Of a stretch of DNA of 64,000 nucleotides, positions 12,231 to 24,292 are shown piece after piece. Origin of the DNA: Vicia villosa. Lineage: Eukaryota > Streptophyta > Magnoliopsida > Fabales > Fabaceae. The notes under the pieces are model-generated. The model saw nothing but the letters and a program-made list of their open reading frames with translations, was not told the origin of the DNA and ran no database searches. The DNA is taken from the NCBI RefSeq assembly GCF_029867415.1, contig NC_081183.1, forward strand, positions 143,545,097 to 143,609,096. The letters run 5' to 3'. Position 1 is the first letter of the stretch. Each line of letters opens with the position of its first letter. Both the position numbers and the translations under genes were made by a program.

Positions 12231-12525
12231 TGGCCAATTAAAATGACTTCTTTAAAATAGTTAGTTTTGTGACTTCTTCATGGAAGCTCAATTGAAAAAA
12301 AGTTTTATATTATAGGGAGCCTTATGCTTGAAAAAAAATATGGTAGAATATGAAAAACACATAAAAAAATCAATTGCTATTCTAATGACCAATTAAAATT
12401 ACTTCTTCAAAATAGTCAATTTTGTGACTTCTTCATAGAAGCTTTAAAAAATGTCTTATATTATAGAATTCGAGTCTTATACTTGAAAAAAATATAATAG
12501 AATATAAAAAACACATTGAAAAAAA
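12231..12525. repeat. Diverged tandem duplication, two copies of about 150 bp
   Basis: Two adjacent copies share blocks in the same order: CCAATTAAAAT, then TTTTGTGACTTCTTCAT, then ATATTATAG, then CTTGAAAAAAA. They start near 12231 and 12389. Many substitutions and small indels separate them, so the duplication is old. Confidence 0.6.
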
Positions 12526-13023
12526 AGAAATTAGTCATCCATTCAAACTTTGATAGATGTTGTATTAACATCAAACAGTTTTGATTTAAAAATAGTAATT
12601 TTAAAACTATAAAATACAAATAAGTCTACTTTTACATAATCATGCGATCAAAATTTAACGACTAATAATATCGTGAATGCAGTTTTTTCAACAGGGAATT
12701 CAATTTCCATCAACAAAACCCACAACACTAATAATACGATTACCAAGAAAAGATGGCTTGAGTCATTCAAACCATAATGTCAAATAGATTTATATCCAAA
12801 AAAAAAACATGCATCCAATTCTGAAAAACCTGAATATTCTAGGTGGAAATTACTCAAATCCACTTGTTTAATTGACAAACCTTGCCTACCCATAAAAGGC
12901 AAAGAAAAATTCTGTCACATGACAATATAAACAAAGTTCATAACCATCTTAACCAAATCCTTTTTGCACAACTCAAACGCAGCCATGAAAATTCAATCTG
13001 GCATATATGATTCAGTTATTGCT
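12526..13023. other. Intergenic and 3' flank of the CBL gene
   Basis: AT-rich, no coding signal. The part nearest 13023 should hold the 3' UTR of the minus-strand CBL gene. No polyadenylation site could be fixed by eye. Confidence 0.4.
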
Positions 13024-15503
13024 TCAATTATCATCAACTGTAGAGTGAAATATGAAGCTCGGAAATGTAGTTGTGATTTCTCTGCAAGCAAAACAATTTG
13101 TAACATGTTAGATTCTAGAGCTTGACAACAAAATTCTAATCTATGTTCAACCAAACATGTTTCCATTTCCTTGAGATACATAATATAGATATATTCAAGA
13201 TTCTAACTAGGACAAATTCAAAGTCATTGATAGTAAGTAAGTAACCATAATTCAAAATCTCTGGAGAGACACCTCTTAAAAAAGTGGACATGCCAGTGCC
13301 CGTATTCGAAATTTTTTAAAATTATTTCTAGTGTCGTGTTTCTGGTGTCTCTGCTTTGTTTCAAAATTAAAATGGAGTTAATAGAAATAAGAAGAAACTC
13401 ACGTGAGATAGTGAAGAGTCATATTCTTGAGAAGGGATGGATGCTGCATCACAAGGCGGTGCCATTCTTCTTTGTCAATCTTCCCATCATCATTGGTGTC
13501 CACTTCATCAAATGTCTAAACATCATAGAAACTATTAGCAAAATAACTCTATAGAGAAGATTATGATAGTACAAACTAAAATGATTTTCACTTGCCATAA
13601 TCATCAAGTTACCGAAGATTGACTGTTTAAATTTGTTTTGCTTAAGTATACGTGAAACTGATTGGAAGAGCTTATAGAAGTAGCTTATGACATGTATTGT
13701 TGTTTTCAACTTATTTTCATTAGATCTCCATGATAGCTTTTGTAAACAGCTTATAGTTTATATTAAAACAGTTTGAATTTATTTTATCTTTTGTTATGTA
13801 AATAGCTTATACACAAACACTTATATAATAGTGCTAATAACATAAACTCTGATAGAGGAAATGTTTGAATAAACAATTGATTTTGCAACTCGTAGCACAT
13901 GTTTATCATATAAGTACTTACGAATAAACTATTTCTATAGAAATGAAATTCACTATAGTCAATTTTTGCCGCATTCACGCATTTGACAATTTTTTCGATC
14001 GTTAGATCAAGATCAAACACTTAAAATTTAAATATTATTTTTAATTTATATTAAATAAAAATATTTAATTTAAAATTTTAACCATCTGATTTTAATCCAA
14101 CGATCAAAAAAATGTTAGTTGCGTGATTGCATCAAATTGACGATTGCAGGAATAGTAGTCCATTTCTATAACACAAGATAAACTAAAATCTATATGTTTT
14201 CGTGTAATCTATAAGTTCTTTTCATAAGCTATTCTAAAAAAAAAACTAATGGAAATAAGTTGAAAATAGTGTCACAAGTGTTTATGATAATAAGTCAATT
14301 CAAACACACTCATAATCATCAAGTAAACGTCTAATTTTCAAGGTGTGCATGCAATGCAATGAATAGAACTTGCATGCTTATTAAGGTTTACTTTACTTTT
14401 AATAGATTATCAAGAAGAGTGAAAAGGAAAATAGATTTTTTTAGATTAGGCTAACATAAAGAAACGCAACTCATTAATGAGAAAACAAATATACACCTAT
14501 AGATTTGACATTAATACAATGTTATAAGATAAATAAATAAATCACCTTGTCAATGATACTATTAATCATAGCATCTGAAAGATTCATGCCAGATTCTGTT
14601 AAAGTAGCTACCACCATTTGTCTCAACTAAACCAAAAAAAAAAATCATCACTATCATATTATCTATTCCTTCAATATCATATAAAATGGAATTAAATTAC
14701 CTCTTGCCTCTCAATGTGTCCTTGCTGTTTCAGATCATACAATCTGAATAAAACTGCAAGAAATGAAAATTAGAAATCCACAAACCCTAAGGGCTACGCG
14801 TTCACCCCTCTATGTGAATTAGTCGATCTGACTGGTTGGATACCAGATATATTAAAAAAAAATAAAAAATGCTAAAGTCTTTTTGTTACACTTACATTCA
14901 ATCTTATCATCCATTGATGCAATTGGATGAAAAACAGACAAAGCAGATGCAAACTCTTTGAAATCAAGTACTCCATGATGGTTTGTGTCAAACAAGTCAA
15001 ACACCTACATAGTTTCAAAATAATATAAAATTTATGAACACCAGCAAACACTCTTTTTTTTAACAAATGTTCATAATCAGAGTCCGTCTCAAATTTTTAG
15101 AGATCCTGTATGAATAAAATCTTCTACTTTACGTACCCTCTCTGCAAATAAACTCCGTTTGTTGCTTGTGTTGAACAAGGACAACTGAAATTCTTCCTTA
15201 GTAATGAGTCCATCATCATCAACTGCACTGCTAATCTTCTTAAATAGTTCATACAACGCTTCAATCTCACTTACACTAACTGCATTAACACTAAAACAAG
15301 TTAATGATAATCAAGGCCTAATTAACAAGAAGCTTATAGTTTGTAATTGAAATTGGAAATGATAACTTACACAGTGTTTCATTAGCAATTAGTTCTGGAT
15401 TTTTTAAACCTTTAGGCTGCTGTTTCAAGAATGACAATTCAGTATTGCACCAATTTGCCACAGCAGTAAAGAATCCTTTCAATCCGTCTAAGCAATGAGC
15501 CAT
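13024..15503 (-). CDS. CBL: Calcineurin B-like calcium sensor, CBL2/CBL3 type
   Basis: Seven coding exons with GT-AG introns and matching phases: 15371-15503, 15137-15279, 14896-15004, 14701-14753, 14546-14626, 13403-13515 and 13024-13081. They total 690 nt (229 aa; CBL2/3 are about 226). Four EF-hands are visible: an irregular first loop around [14 protein letters not shown], then [24 protein letters not shown] and the canonical [12 protein letters not shown]. The C-terminus has the FPSF motif, whose serine is phosphorylated by CIPK kinases in this family. The N-terminus [10 protein letters not shown] lacks the MGC myristoylation start of CBL1/9. It resembles the tonoplast-targeting MSQC start of CBL2/3, with Cys4 and Cys19 as possible S-acylation sites. 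Known role: binds Ca2+ and activates CIPK kinases at the vacuolar membrane. The acceptor TGCAG at 15281-15280 was chosen over an upstream AG because it gives [13 protein letters not shown]. Which paralogue it is cannot be settled here. Confidence 0.93.
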
Positions 15504-16290
15504 GACGAAATTCACACACTAACCCCAAAAATATTTATCAGAGCCTGAAACACCAGACACAAGAGACACAAGCAATGAATCATCAATAGTCGCTCACAAG
15601 ACCAGATATCAAAATTAAAAAAAAAATTATTACTAGCATTGAAAAATTTAATATTCTACATACAATATTCATATAATATAGGACAAGTAATACATAATAT
15701 TATAAAATAAGTTCATGAAAATTCTTGAGGGAAAATGCCCTAAATGTCGGCAACCTAGATAGATCTATGGACCTTGATTATGCCTATACAGTTTTTGAAG
15801 AAAAAAAAAGAATTAGAGGTAATCAAATTAATTATTGAGAAAAAAAATTATTTACAAAGTCCTATAATGATATTCACAGTTCCAATAGCACAAGAACAAA
15901 TTCAAGCATCCAGACACAATGCCACAGAAAGATGTTATTTTTACATCAACTTTGTGACACTTAGTTGAATCTTAAAAGAAAAAAAAGGCAAGACCATATA
16001 CAATATTAATCTGATTTATGTTCTTTGATGATTATCAATTAAGCACAGCAAAATATCACGGAAAAAAAAAGAATTTTCAAAGAACTTTGATTTGCTGCAC
16101 TTTGATTGAAACCACGAAGTTGCTCAATTTACAATTAAATCTACAAATTAATAAAGAAGAAAAAAAAAAAAGAATTTGCAAAGAATTTTCATGGTAGCAG
16201 CGTATAAATGAATTATTTGAAAGTGGAGAGGAGTGAAGTTTACCATTCAGAAAAGCTGAGAAAAGCTGGAGTGGCCATTTTTTTTCTATA
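15504..16290 (-). promoter_or_regulatory. 5' leader of the CBL gene with a probable 5'UTR intron
   Basis: A consensus acceptor (TTTCAG, ending 15545) and donor (G|GTAAAC at 16243-16242) suggest a 5'UTR intron of about 700 nt. The exon upstream of it contains an ATG whose frame, MATPAFLSFSEW, stops just after the predicted junction if unspliced. The exon itself is a prediction. Confidence 0.4.
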
Positions 16291-17183
16291 GGTAATTTAG
16301 CGAATAATGAAACAAATGAATGAAAATTTTGATTTATATATGCATATAGAATATATTTAATTAAATTATATATTTTGAAAAAATAGGTTTTTTGTGATGT
16401 CTTTTTTAAGTAATTGATTAATTGTAAACTTTGAATATCACAAAAAAGTAAATAAAAAAGATTTTTAAAAAATTGAAAAACGAGTGAAATGAAATAATGG
16501 AAAGAAGATAAAGATGGAATAATATTAAAATAATATACAAAAAGAAAAATAAATACCTTTAGAGAGAATTTGGGAAAGACTAAATTGAAATCGTGAAAAA
16601 ATGTCAAAATAAGACAAAAAAATTATTTCACAATTTCCAAGTAACAGTGGGTCTCAGTTTTTTAAGGTGACTGACTGCACTCAAATTCTGTGTAATTAGA
16701 GATGATATCCATTCATGGAATGGAATTTTTTATTTTAATCTATCATTTAAAAAAAATTTATGAAAATTTTACCCCTGCGGTTCCAAAGTGTAGTTTTGAA
16801 ACACACTTTATTTTTTTGAAAAAAATTTCGATTAATTCCAAAGATGTATTTATGAGAGGGAACTGAAAATATATATTTGAAATTTATGCAGACAGTAGTA
16901 GAAAATAATTTTCATTATTTCAAATGTTGGAAACTATAAAATGAATATAATACTATATGCATGACATGAATACAAAGACATATATATACATAAAGTAGTT
17001 AACACTACAAAATGTATCCAAAGTCAATAAAGTCGCTAACTAAAATATAATCCAAATATAATCCAAAGTCGATATCCAAAGTCAATAAAGTCGCTAACTA
17101 AAATATAATCCAAATATAATCCAAAGTCGATAAACAAAATATTACCAAACCAAAATACAATACAAGATATACAAATGTGAAGA
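16291..17183. repeat. AT-rich intergenic region with a 58-bp tandem duplication
   Basis: Upstream of the CBL gene and downstream of the MAIN-like pseudogene. The only structure is an essentially perfect duplication, 17016-17073 and 17074-17131, beginning ATCCAAAGTCAATAAAG. Its perfection implies a recent event. A long minus-strand frame at 16077-16607 is low-complexity Phe/Leu/Ser and is not supported as a gene. Confidence 0.55.
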
Positions 17184-17386
17184 CTACTGTGTATGATGGA
17201 CTCTGAGTCGGCCCGTCACCCTCACGACGTTCCTCCTCTGCCTCATGTACTGTAGAGCCTCCCGAGCCTCCGCCATGATGGCATCTAGAACACCTCTAAC
17301 CTCTGAGCCATCAGGAAACAGTCCTCCATCAATACCTGCCTGTCTAATCTCCACGATACGACGACACCTAGGCAATACATCATGAG

Positions 17387-20300
17387 CAGGGGCGGACACA
17401 TGTAAGGGCTTGGTGTGGCTAAAGCCCCACCAGAATTTTTAAATTTTTTTTTAATATATATTTATAGAGAATAAGAGGCATAAGAAGAAATAAAATTAAA
17501 ACTAATACATCTCCCTCACAATAAACAATAAGCTACCTACCTACATTATAGGCTATATTATAGATGGTGGTGGAGTACACTTACTTTGCGTAACTTACAC
17601 ATTAAAATTAAAACCAGAATTTTTTCTTTCTTTTATATTATATATATAATATATATTATAGAGAGGAGAGAGATTAAAGTGTAAAAGTTTAAAAAAAATA
17701 TATTAATTCTCTCTTACAGTCTAACATAAGAAGAAGTTACAAAGTTAAGCAACAATTTTATTCTCCATCTCAAATATGTTCCACTCTCCTTCTCATTGTA
17801 AATCTTTCATTTTCTCCTCTAATTTTTCTATTTGGCTTGGATAGATTTGTTTATGGGTGATTGAAAATCTAAGGTAAAGTGAGTATTTTAATTTTTCTCT
17901 TATTTTTTCTTCTTTATTGGTTGAACCCTAAAACCCCAATTTGTTAAAAAAATTGAATTTTCTCAATTTATCATAATAGTTTCTTTCATAATCAATTAGT
18001 TTTAATGTTATATTTATAATATTAGTATGAATAACTATTTTACATGGTTTCATTGATGTCTTTACAGGATGAAGAAATTTTTTCCGGTACTTTCTAGAGA
18101 CAAAGCTACTTCTTCGGCTAACTTAGAAGCATCGGAAACTCAACATCCAAATGAGAGTATCAAAGTTGTTGATTATGAATTGTTGGAAACGGATCCAGGA
18201 ATTAGACTTCCAATTTCAAGTTATCATCCTGACATCCAAAATGAGGTAAGAAAAGCTTATTTAAAAATAGGTCGTCATCAACCTCCTCACAATTTCGTGT
18301 ACCCTTGGTCTGTTCAAGGTAAACAAAGACGTCGATTTTGCAAAAATTGGTTTGATTTGTATGACTGGATTGATTATAGTGAACCTAAGGATCTAGCATT
18401 TTGTTTGCCATGTTTTTTGTTTAAAAATGTCTCTAAATATGGGGGGGATCACTTCGTGGGAGACGGTTTTGGTGATTGGAAGCATGCTCAAAGATTGGAA
18501 GCATGCATGCTACTTCTTCTAATAGTCATGTTGATTGTGTGCATATGGGTTATGCTCTCATGAACCCAAACCAAAGTATTAAAGCCGCGTTTGTTAATCA
18601 AACTAAGCAAATGAATGTTGAATATCGTGTTCGTGTAAACACATCCCTTATAGCTACTAAGTTTCTCTTGAGATGTGGCATGCCATTTAGAGGGAGTGAC
18701 GAGTCCCTTAACTCTTTATTTAAGGGGGCATTTCTTGAGTTGGTGGATACATTAAAGGAAATTAACCCAGAGATAGCTAGTGTAATAGATTGTGCTCCGG
18801 GAAATAACCTTATGACTGCCCCTAAGATTCAAAAGGATCTTGCTGCTGCTTGTGCATGTGAAATAACTCAACAAATTATATGTGATATTGCAGATGATGT
18901 GTTTTGTGTTTTAATTGATGAATCTGGTGATGTTGCTGGTAAAGAACAAATGGTTGTTGTTATTCGCTATGTTAGTAGTGAAGGTTTGGTAAAAGAAAGG
19001 TTTCTTGGCATTGTAAGTGTTAAAGAAACAAGTGCTAAGTCACTTAAGGAGGCACTTGAGAAGTTGTTGTCTATTAATGGCTTGAGTTTATCTAGCATTA
19101 GGGGGCAAGGGTATGACGGAGCTAGCAATATGAGAGGTAAGTTTGGTGGTTTGAGAACTTTAATCCAAAATGAGAATTCATCTGCTTATTATGTGCATTG
19201 TTTCGCCCATCAACTTCAATTGGCACTTGTTGCATGTGCTAAGACTCACAAAGATGTTAGTGGTTTTTTCGGTAAGGTCAATATGCTTGTTAATTTCATA
19301 CGATCTTCTAACAAGAGACAGGAATTGCTACGGGACAAACAAGTAACTCAATTTGCTAAATTGATTGAAGAGGGTCAGATAGAGACAGGTAGTGGATTAA
19401 ATCAAGAATCATCTATTGCTAGAGCAGGTGACACTCGTTGGGGTTCCCACTTTAGGACTCTCACTAGTTTGATGACTTTGTATGGTGCCATTATTGGGGT
19501 ACTTGAAGAAGTTGGGAATGATACGTCATTTGAAAAATATGGTGAAACTATGCTTTTGTTAGATGTGCTTCAATCCTTTGATTTTATCTTCATGTTATAT
19601 ATGATGGTTGAGATTTTAGGATTTACAAATGATTTTAGTGTAGCGTTACAAAAGCGTGATCAAGATCTTTTGAATGCTTTGTCACTTGTCAATGCTACCA
19701 AACAAGAATTACAAGAAATGAGGAATGATGGATGGGAAGAACTTATATCTAAGGTTATGGAAATTTGCAATAAGCATGATATTGATGTACCTGATATGGA
19801 TGCACCGTATGTGCAAGGGAAGAAACCTAGGCGACATGCTACAACTTCTAGTGTTTCTAATTTGCATCATTATAAGCATGATTGTCTGTTTAATGTTTTA
19901 GATTTGCAGTTGTATGAGCTCAATGCTAGGTTTGATGAAGAGAATACTGAACTTTTACAATGTGTTTCATGTTTGAGTCCTTCATCATCATTTGCAGCTT
20001 TTGATGTGAAAAAACTACTAAGGATGGTTGAACTTTATCCAAATGATTTTGTAGATGTGCCGGAAGTGGTGGTACGGCATCAACTTCAAAATTATGTTAG
20101 AAATGTTAGATGTGACCCAAATTTTGCAAAGTTAAAAGGACTTTCAGATCTTTGTGCAAAACTTGTGGAAACAAATAAGTGCAAAACATTTGATATGGTC
20201 TATAAGCTTTTGAAGTTAGCTTTAGTCTTGCCGGTAGCAACTGCAAGCGTGGAGCGTGTTTTTTCAGCTATGAAGTTTGTGAAGAGTCAATTATGTAACA

Positions 20301-20531
20301 AAATGAGTGATCAATGGTTAAATGACCGTCTTGTAACTTTTATAGAAAGAGATGTTCTTGGAACAATTAACAATGATGTTATTTTAGCTCATTTTCAAGA
20401 AATGGATAGTAGAAGATTTTCATTGTAATTTATTGTATTAAACAATATTACTTTTTATTTTTAATATGATTTAGTTTGTAGTTTCTTTTATGTTTAGCCC
20501 CACCAATATATATTGTCTGGATCCGCCCCTG
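17387..20531 (+). mobile_element. Complete hAT transposon, 3145 bp, TSD atcatgag
   Basis: Terminal inverted repeats start CAGGGGCGGA on the left, with CCGCCCCTG on the right. The 8-bp duplication atcatgag lies at 17379-17386 and 20532-20539. hAT elements make 8-bp duplications and have short imperfect terminal repeats. The transposase is on the plus strand inside. A probable non-coding first exon ends near 17873 (AAG|GTAAAG), and the acceptor TTTACAG lies just before the ATG at 18069. The target is the MAIN-like pseudogene. Confidence 0.92.
18069..20428 (+). pseudogene. hAT transposase (TTF-type/DUF4371/dimerisation), frameshifted
   Basis: The N-terminal part (18069 to about 18510) carries a TTF-type zinc-finger region: FVYPWSVQGKQRRRFCKNWF, then CLPCFLFK and GDGFGDWKHA. 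The rest continues in another frame (about 18513-20428, some 640 aa) with the DUF4371/RNase H-like block. Landmarks are FCVLIDESGDVAGKEQMVV, GQGYDGASNMRG, YVHCFAHQLQLALV and AGDTRWGSHF. The C-terminal hAT dimerisation region is LALVLPVATASVERVFSAMK. It resembles the plant ZMYM1-like/TTF hAT family. The frame change lies in a local duplication (GATTGGAAGCATGC occurs at about 18474 and 18493), so no full-length transposase can be made. Everything else looks intact, suggesting recent loss. Confidence 0.85.
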
Positions 20532-21555
20532 ATCATGAGCATGATCGATCATAGCCTGCTCCTCCTCTAGAATCTCCTGATGAACTGACCTAGGTGGGTT
20601 TCTTGGAGCATCCTGTACCAGATATGAATGTGACACCCTGAAGAATCATATGATATAACCGTCCACGTAGCTCCAATCGTCTGGTGCTAAGGTATTCTGG
20701 GCCTCATCTGGCATCAGATGATTAACATAATCATCCATCCAACAAGGCATTCATATCCTTGCATTTTACCAGGGGGAGCAGACACATTAGGATCCCGAGG
20801 AATATACTGCATGTACCCGAACTGACGTATGACGCGCTCAGGCAAATGAGAAGTCGTCTTGCACGACCCGCAAGGGAACCATCCCGAGTACAACACAACA
20901 TCGTCAAATGGAATCATCACACGGTGGTCGACATATTCATGGAAGTGTATATCATCAAACACCAACCATTCAATATATACCCAGAACGACTCTGTCGCAT
21001 GGTTCCCTCGGAGCAGGTCGAATGTAGCGAGACACGACTTCTCTTCAGTAAAAGTTGGATCAAGTGACCAACCAAATATGCGAGGGAAATGTTGTAGGAT
21101 CCAGGCATGAAAAAACAAGAACCATTAGTTATTAATGACGTCGAAATAATTTTCAAAATGGCACACATACAATATAAGACCAAGAAATGTTACCTTCAGG
21201 AGTGTGACGCTGCTGGTCACGTGCTTCGTCTTCCACTTACAACCTTTAGACAACTTATGGTAAAAGTACACCAAACAAGAGGCCCCCCAGTTCCACTCAT
21301 GGATCTGCTTAAAGTCATCAAAGTACCGCGGTTACATGACATCAGTGTAAGTTGTACTCGTGTCAAAAAAATGGCAGTGCCAACCAGATACAACATGTAT
21401 GCTCTCACAACACACGCTTTGTGTTGAGCCACCTGTTCGGGATCACCATCAGCTTGTTGTGCACGCAATAGCTCTTCCAAGAAAACCTTCTGCAAATAAC
21501 TAAATCTGACATGAGCACCACAGGTGGAGTCTATCTCCTCAATTTCTAGGTGATG

Positions 21556-23045
21556 AAGCTCAAAAATAACTTACAATTTTTTATTTTTGTTAGTTGATGA
21601 AGCTTGAACAATGATGTTTGTCTGTTGCTTGTTGATTTCTGATGAGATTTTTGCACAATGAGATGATTTTCTCATAATGGGGGTTTGAGAAGGTTTTTTG
21701 TTTGGGTTTTGTCCTTCGAGTTCAAAAACACTTCTTGAAATGGGGAAGGGGAAGAGACATAGCGCATATTTGTGTTAACACGAAACAGAAATGTACTTAC
21801 GGGCCTCCGTAAGTGCATTTCCGATTTATTTATGTATGGCATCTGAGATTTCTTAGGCTAAACTATGGTCTGTAGTTGAGATGCTTCCGAAAATACAACT
21901 ACGGGTCACTCCCGTAAATGTATTTCCGATTAATTTCTGTCTCTTTTATAGAGTCTCGCCCATCAAAGACCTGGCTAAAAATACTTCCAAAAATACATTT
22001 CTGATGCACTAGAAAAACATAGGGTTTGTTAAGAAATTCCCTTCGCATAATCATGTTTTGATTTTGGGTTGGCTTTTAAATTTGATTTATCAAATATAAA
22101 ATTAAATTTAACTCTTTATTAATTTAATATTAATTTTTTTAAAAGGTAAAGTTCAATATTCCTTCATTTGCTTCTTTACTTCAGCTTTTTCACTTTTTAT
22201 TTTGTTATTAAAATAATTTTGTAACTATTTAAATCAATACAAATTATAAACTATTTTTATAAAAATATTCAAAATAAAAAACAAAAGAATATTTTTATAA
22301 TTAAAAGTATAAAATGTAAAATGACAATAAAAGCACACTTCGTTTTTAAAAAAATATTTTATTAATAAAAATAATATTAATAGTCATTTTAAATCCATTC
22401 TTAAAAATATTTGAACTCTAATTTAAAACTTTTACCTTTGAATTAACCTTTCAAATTTACTTTAGAAGTACGTTGAATCAAACTAAAAGCACTTTGTGTA
22501 TAAAAATAAATTTGCACTAATTTTCTTTCTAATTAATTTATTATTAATATCAAATAAATTATTTATAAGATTGTTGAAATATTTACTATTTTTAGTATTT
22601 AATTAATTAAAATTTTGTAATATAATTTATTAAAATAATATTAATTTAAAGCCGTTAACATTATATATGCAGAAAATTAGAGAATCTCTCATCCAAGCCC
22701 TTAGGGTTTCTCACGCATCATGTGCGTTTCCAAAAATACCCCTTATTTTCAGAGGTGTATCTCAGGAATTTTTTTTTTAATTTAATGTTGATTTGTTCCG
22801 TAGGTGCATCTATAAAATCTTTTTTTAACGTTATTTAAACGGTTTCGTAGATGTACCTACGGAATAATTCAACGTAAGATAAAAAAAATGCTTCCGTAGA
22901 TGGGCAAATATGAAATTTCACCGGGTGCCCAAGAGTATTATGGTGTGGATTGAAATATTATCGAAAATTATTATACTACTTTTAAATATTTAAAATAGTA
23001 TACATTAAAATAATCATATTCGTATGAAGATACAACATTTTAAAG
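21556..23045. other. AT-rich flank of the MAIN-like pseudogene
   Basis: No coding sequence seen. Short repeated words recur in both orientations near 21790-22000 and 22700-22920 (for example CTTACGGG, CTACGGGT, TTCCGTAG, TACGGAATAA). They may be remnants of terminal or subterminal repeats of a Mutator-like carrier, but I could not define termini or a target duplication. Confidence 0.3.
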
Positions 23046-23247
23046 TTATAATAAGAGAAAATGGGTGATGCACTGACAGTGTAAAATAATTTTACACAGT
23101 CAACCAATTACCACCCATGAATCTAATTAAACCATTTTTTTATTTAAAAAAAAACTTAATAACATGGCACATTTATGATTTTCTATTGGATGACAGTGTA
23201 AAATTATTTTACACTGTCAGTGCACTACCTTTTAACTCTTATAATAA
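23046..23247. mobile_element. Foldback MITE of about 200 bp
   Basis: Long terminal inverted repeats of about 54 bp. The left arm contains GTGATGCACTGACAGTGTAA and the right arm its reverse complement around TTACACTGTCAGTGCACTAC. The arms extend outwards through TTATAATAAGAG and CTCTTATAATAA. The short central spacer is AT-rich. No coding capacity. I did not identify a target duplication. Confidence 0.75.
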
Positions 23248-24292
23248 ACATAGTCAAAAGAAAAATTCATATAAAATATTTAATTTAATTTAAATACTAA
23301 TTGTTTCAGATTGGTCAAAAACTGCTCATTAGGACCGACCAAATTAATAGGTCGAATCCAAAAAAAAAGGTGTTTCGCTCCCTAACACTTGGGTGGAACT
23401 TCATTTTTAAACACTGCATAGGAACACGACTCCTCCTTCATCTCAACTGATCACATCTAAGGGTTGCAATATCCTCCATGTTGAACAAATTAAGAATGGT
23501 TTTAAGTGTCTTCTCTATATAAATGTGACACTGAGTCATGCCCATGTATTCTTTTAGACACGTGCATATTTGTACTTCATTTAAATAATGACTCGGAGTG
23601 TTGAAGTGTTAACCTTTTACACAAATCCCTTTTGTTCACTAGGAAACCATAATTACTATACCAAAATCTTTTACACGACTACACATGATGATGAGGCGGA
23701 GACGAATTTTACCTTCCCCATATCCAAACTTAAACTGGCCATAAGTACACTTATGAGTGGTATCGCTATAAGGGTAAGAGATACTCAGAGATCTTAGTAG
23801 GTTTATAACAGCTTAGGATTGTTAGGGCTTGTCCTCGGCGATGAAAGACCATGTATGGTGGTGTTCCACTATTTGTGGTAGTTTCATTGAATCAACTCTT
23901 GTGAGGTGAGAGGCTTTGTATGTAAGCGTTGTGCTTAGGATATGAATAATATGTCATTCTCCCGTTAGATGAGAGGTATTTATAGAGGCCTTTGGACCTA
24001 GAGCTTTCTTGGGAAGGATCATCGTCCACTCAATTAATGGTAGACCATTGAATCCATATTTCTTAGAGAGATGTGAATTAGCTACTGACCACGACTCTCT
24101 CTAACTAAGAAATGTCATTTCCCACGTTTCTCATGATTGGATAAATGAAAGGTATTTGGGGCAAGGCGATATCTCCTAGAGGGCAACATATGGTTGTTGC
24201 CTCTCCCGAGGGATGCAAAGCTCTCATCTTTTTTAGGTTTTTTTTTACAAATATAACACTACACATTTGAAGTTCCCACAAATGATTCCAAG
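23248..24292 (-). repeat. Unassigned, probable LTR remnant
   Basis: No gene supported. A minus-strand TATA-like box (CTCTATAAATACCTC) sits at 23974-23988 in a context like the LTR promoters elsewhere in this window, so part may be a truncated LTR. Neither terminus is recognisable. The right edge is the point near 24293 where similarity to 28690 and beyond begins. Confidence 0.3.

Larger units (their letters stand above)
17184..21555 (-). pseudogene. Plant-mobile-domain (MAIN-like) pseudogene, split by hAT
   Basis: Minus-strand coding remnants in order. First come YLQKVFLEELLRAQ and EWNWGASCLVYFYHKL (about 21555-21194). Then come AWILQHFPRI, a PFDDVVLYSGW-like block, HLPERVIRQFGYMQ and IPRDP (21107-20745). 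The C-terminus runs from HSYLVQDAPRNPPR to a stop at 17184-17186. HLPERVxRQFGxxQ is diagnostic of the plant mobile domain of MAIN/MAIN-LIKE proteins and related transposon-carried domains. Lesions: a frameshift in the T-run near 21365, a TAA at 21332-21334, a lost acceptor (AT for AG at about 21108) in the intron opening at 21193, and a frameshift near 20745-20750. There is also a TGA at 20646-20648 where Trp is usual. A complete hAT element is inserted after HAHD. It may derive from a Mutator-like element carrying this domain. Confidence 0.72.

Noticed and set aside
16077..16607. Minus-strand open frame of 176 codons
   Set aside because: Composition is Phe/Leu/Ser from AT-rich DNA, with no motif. 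It overlaps the predicted leader of the CBL gene.
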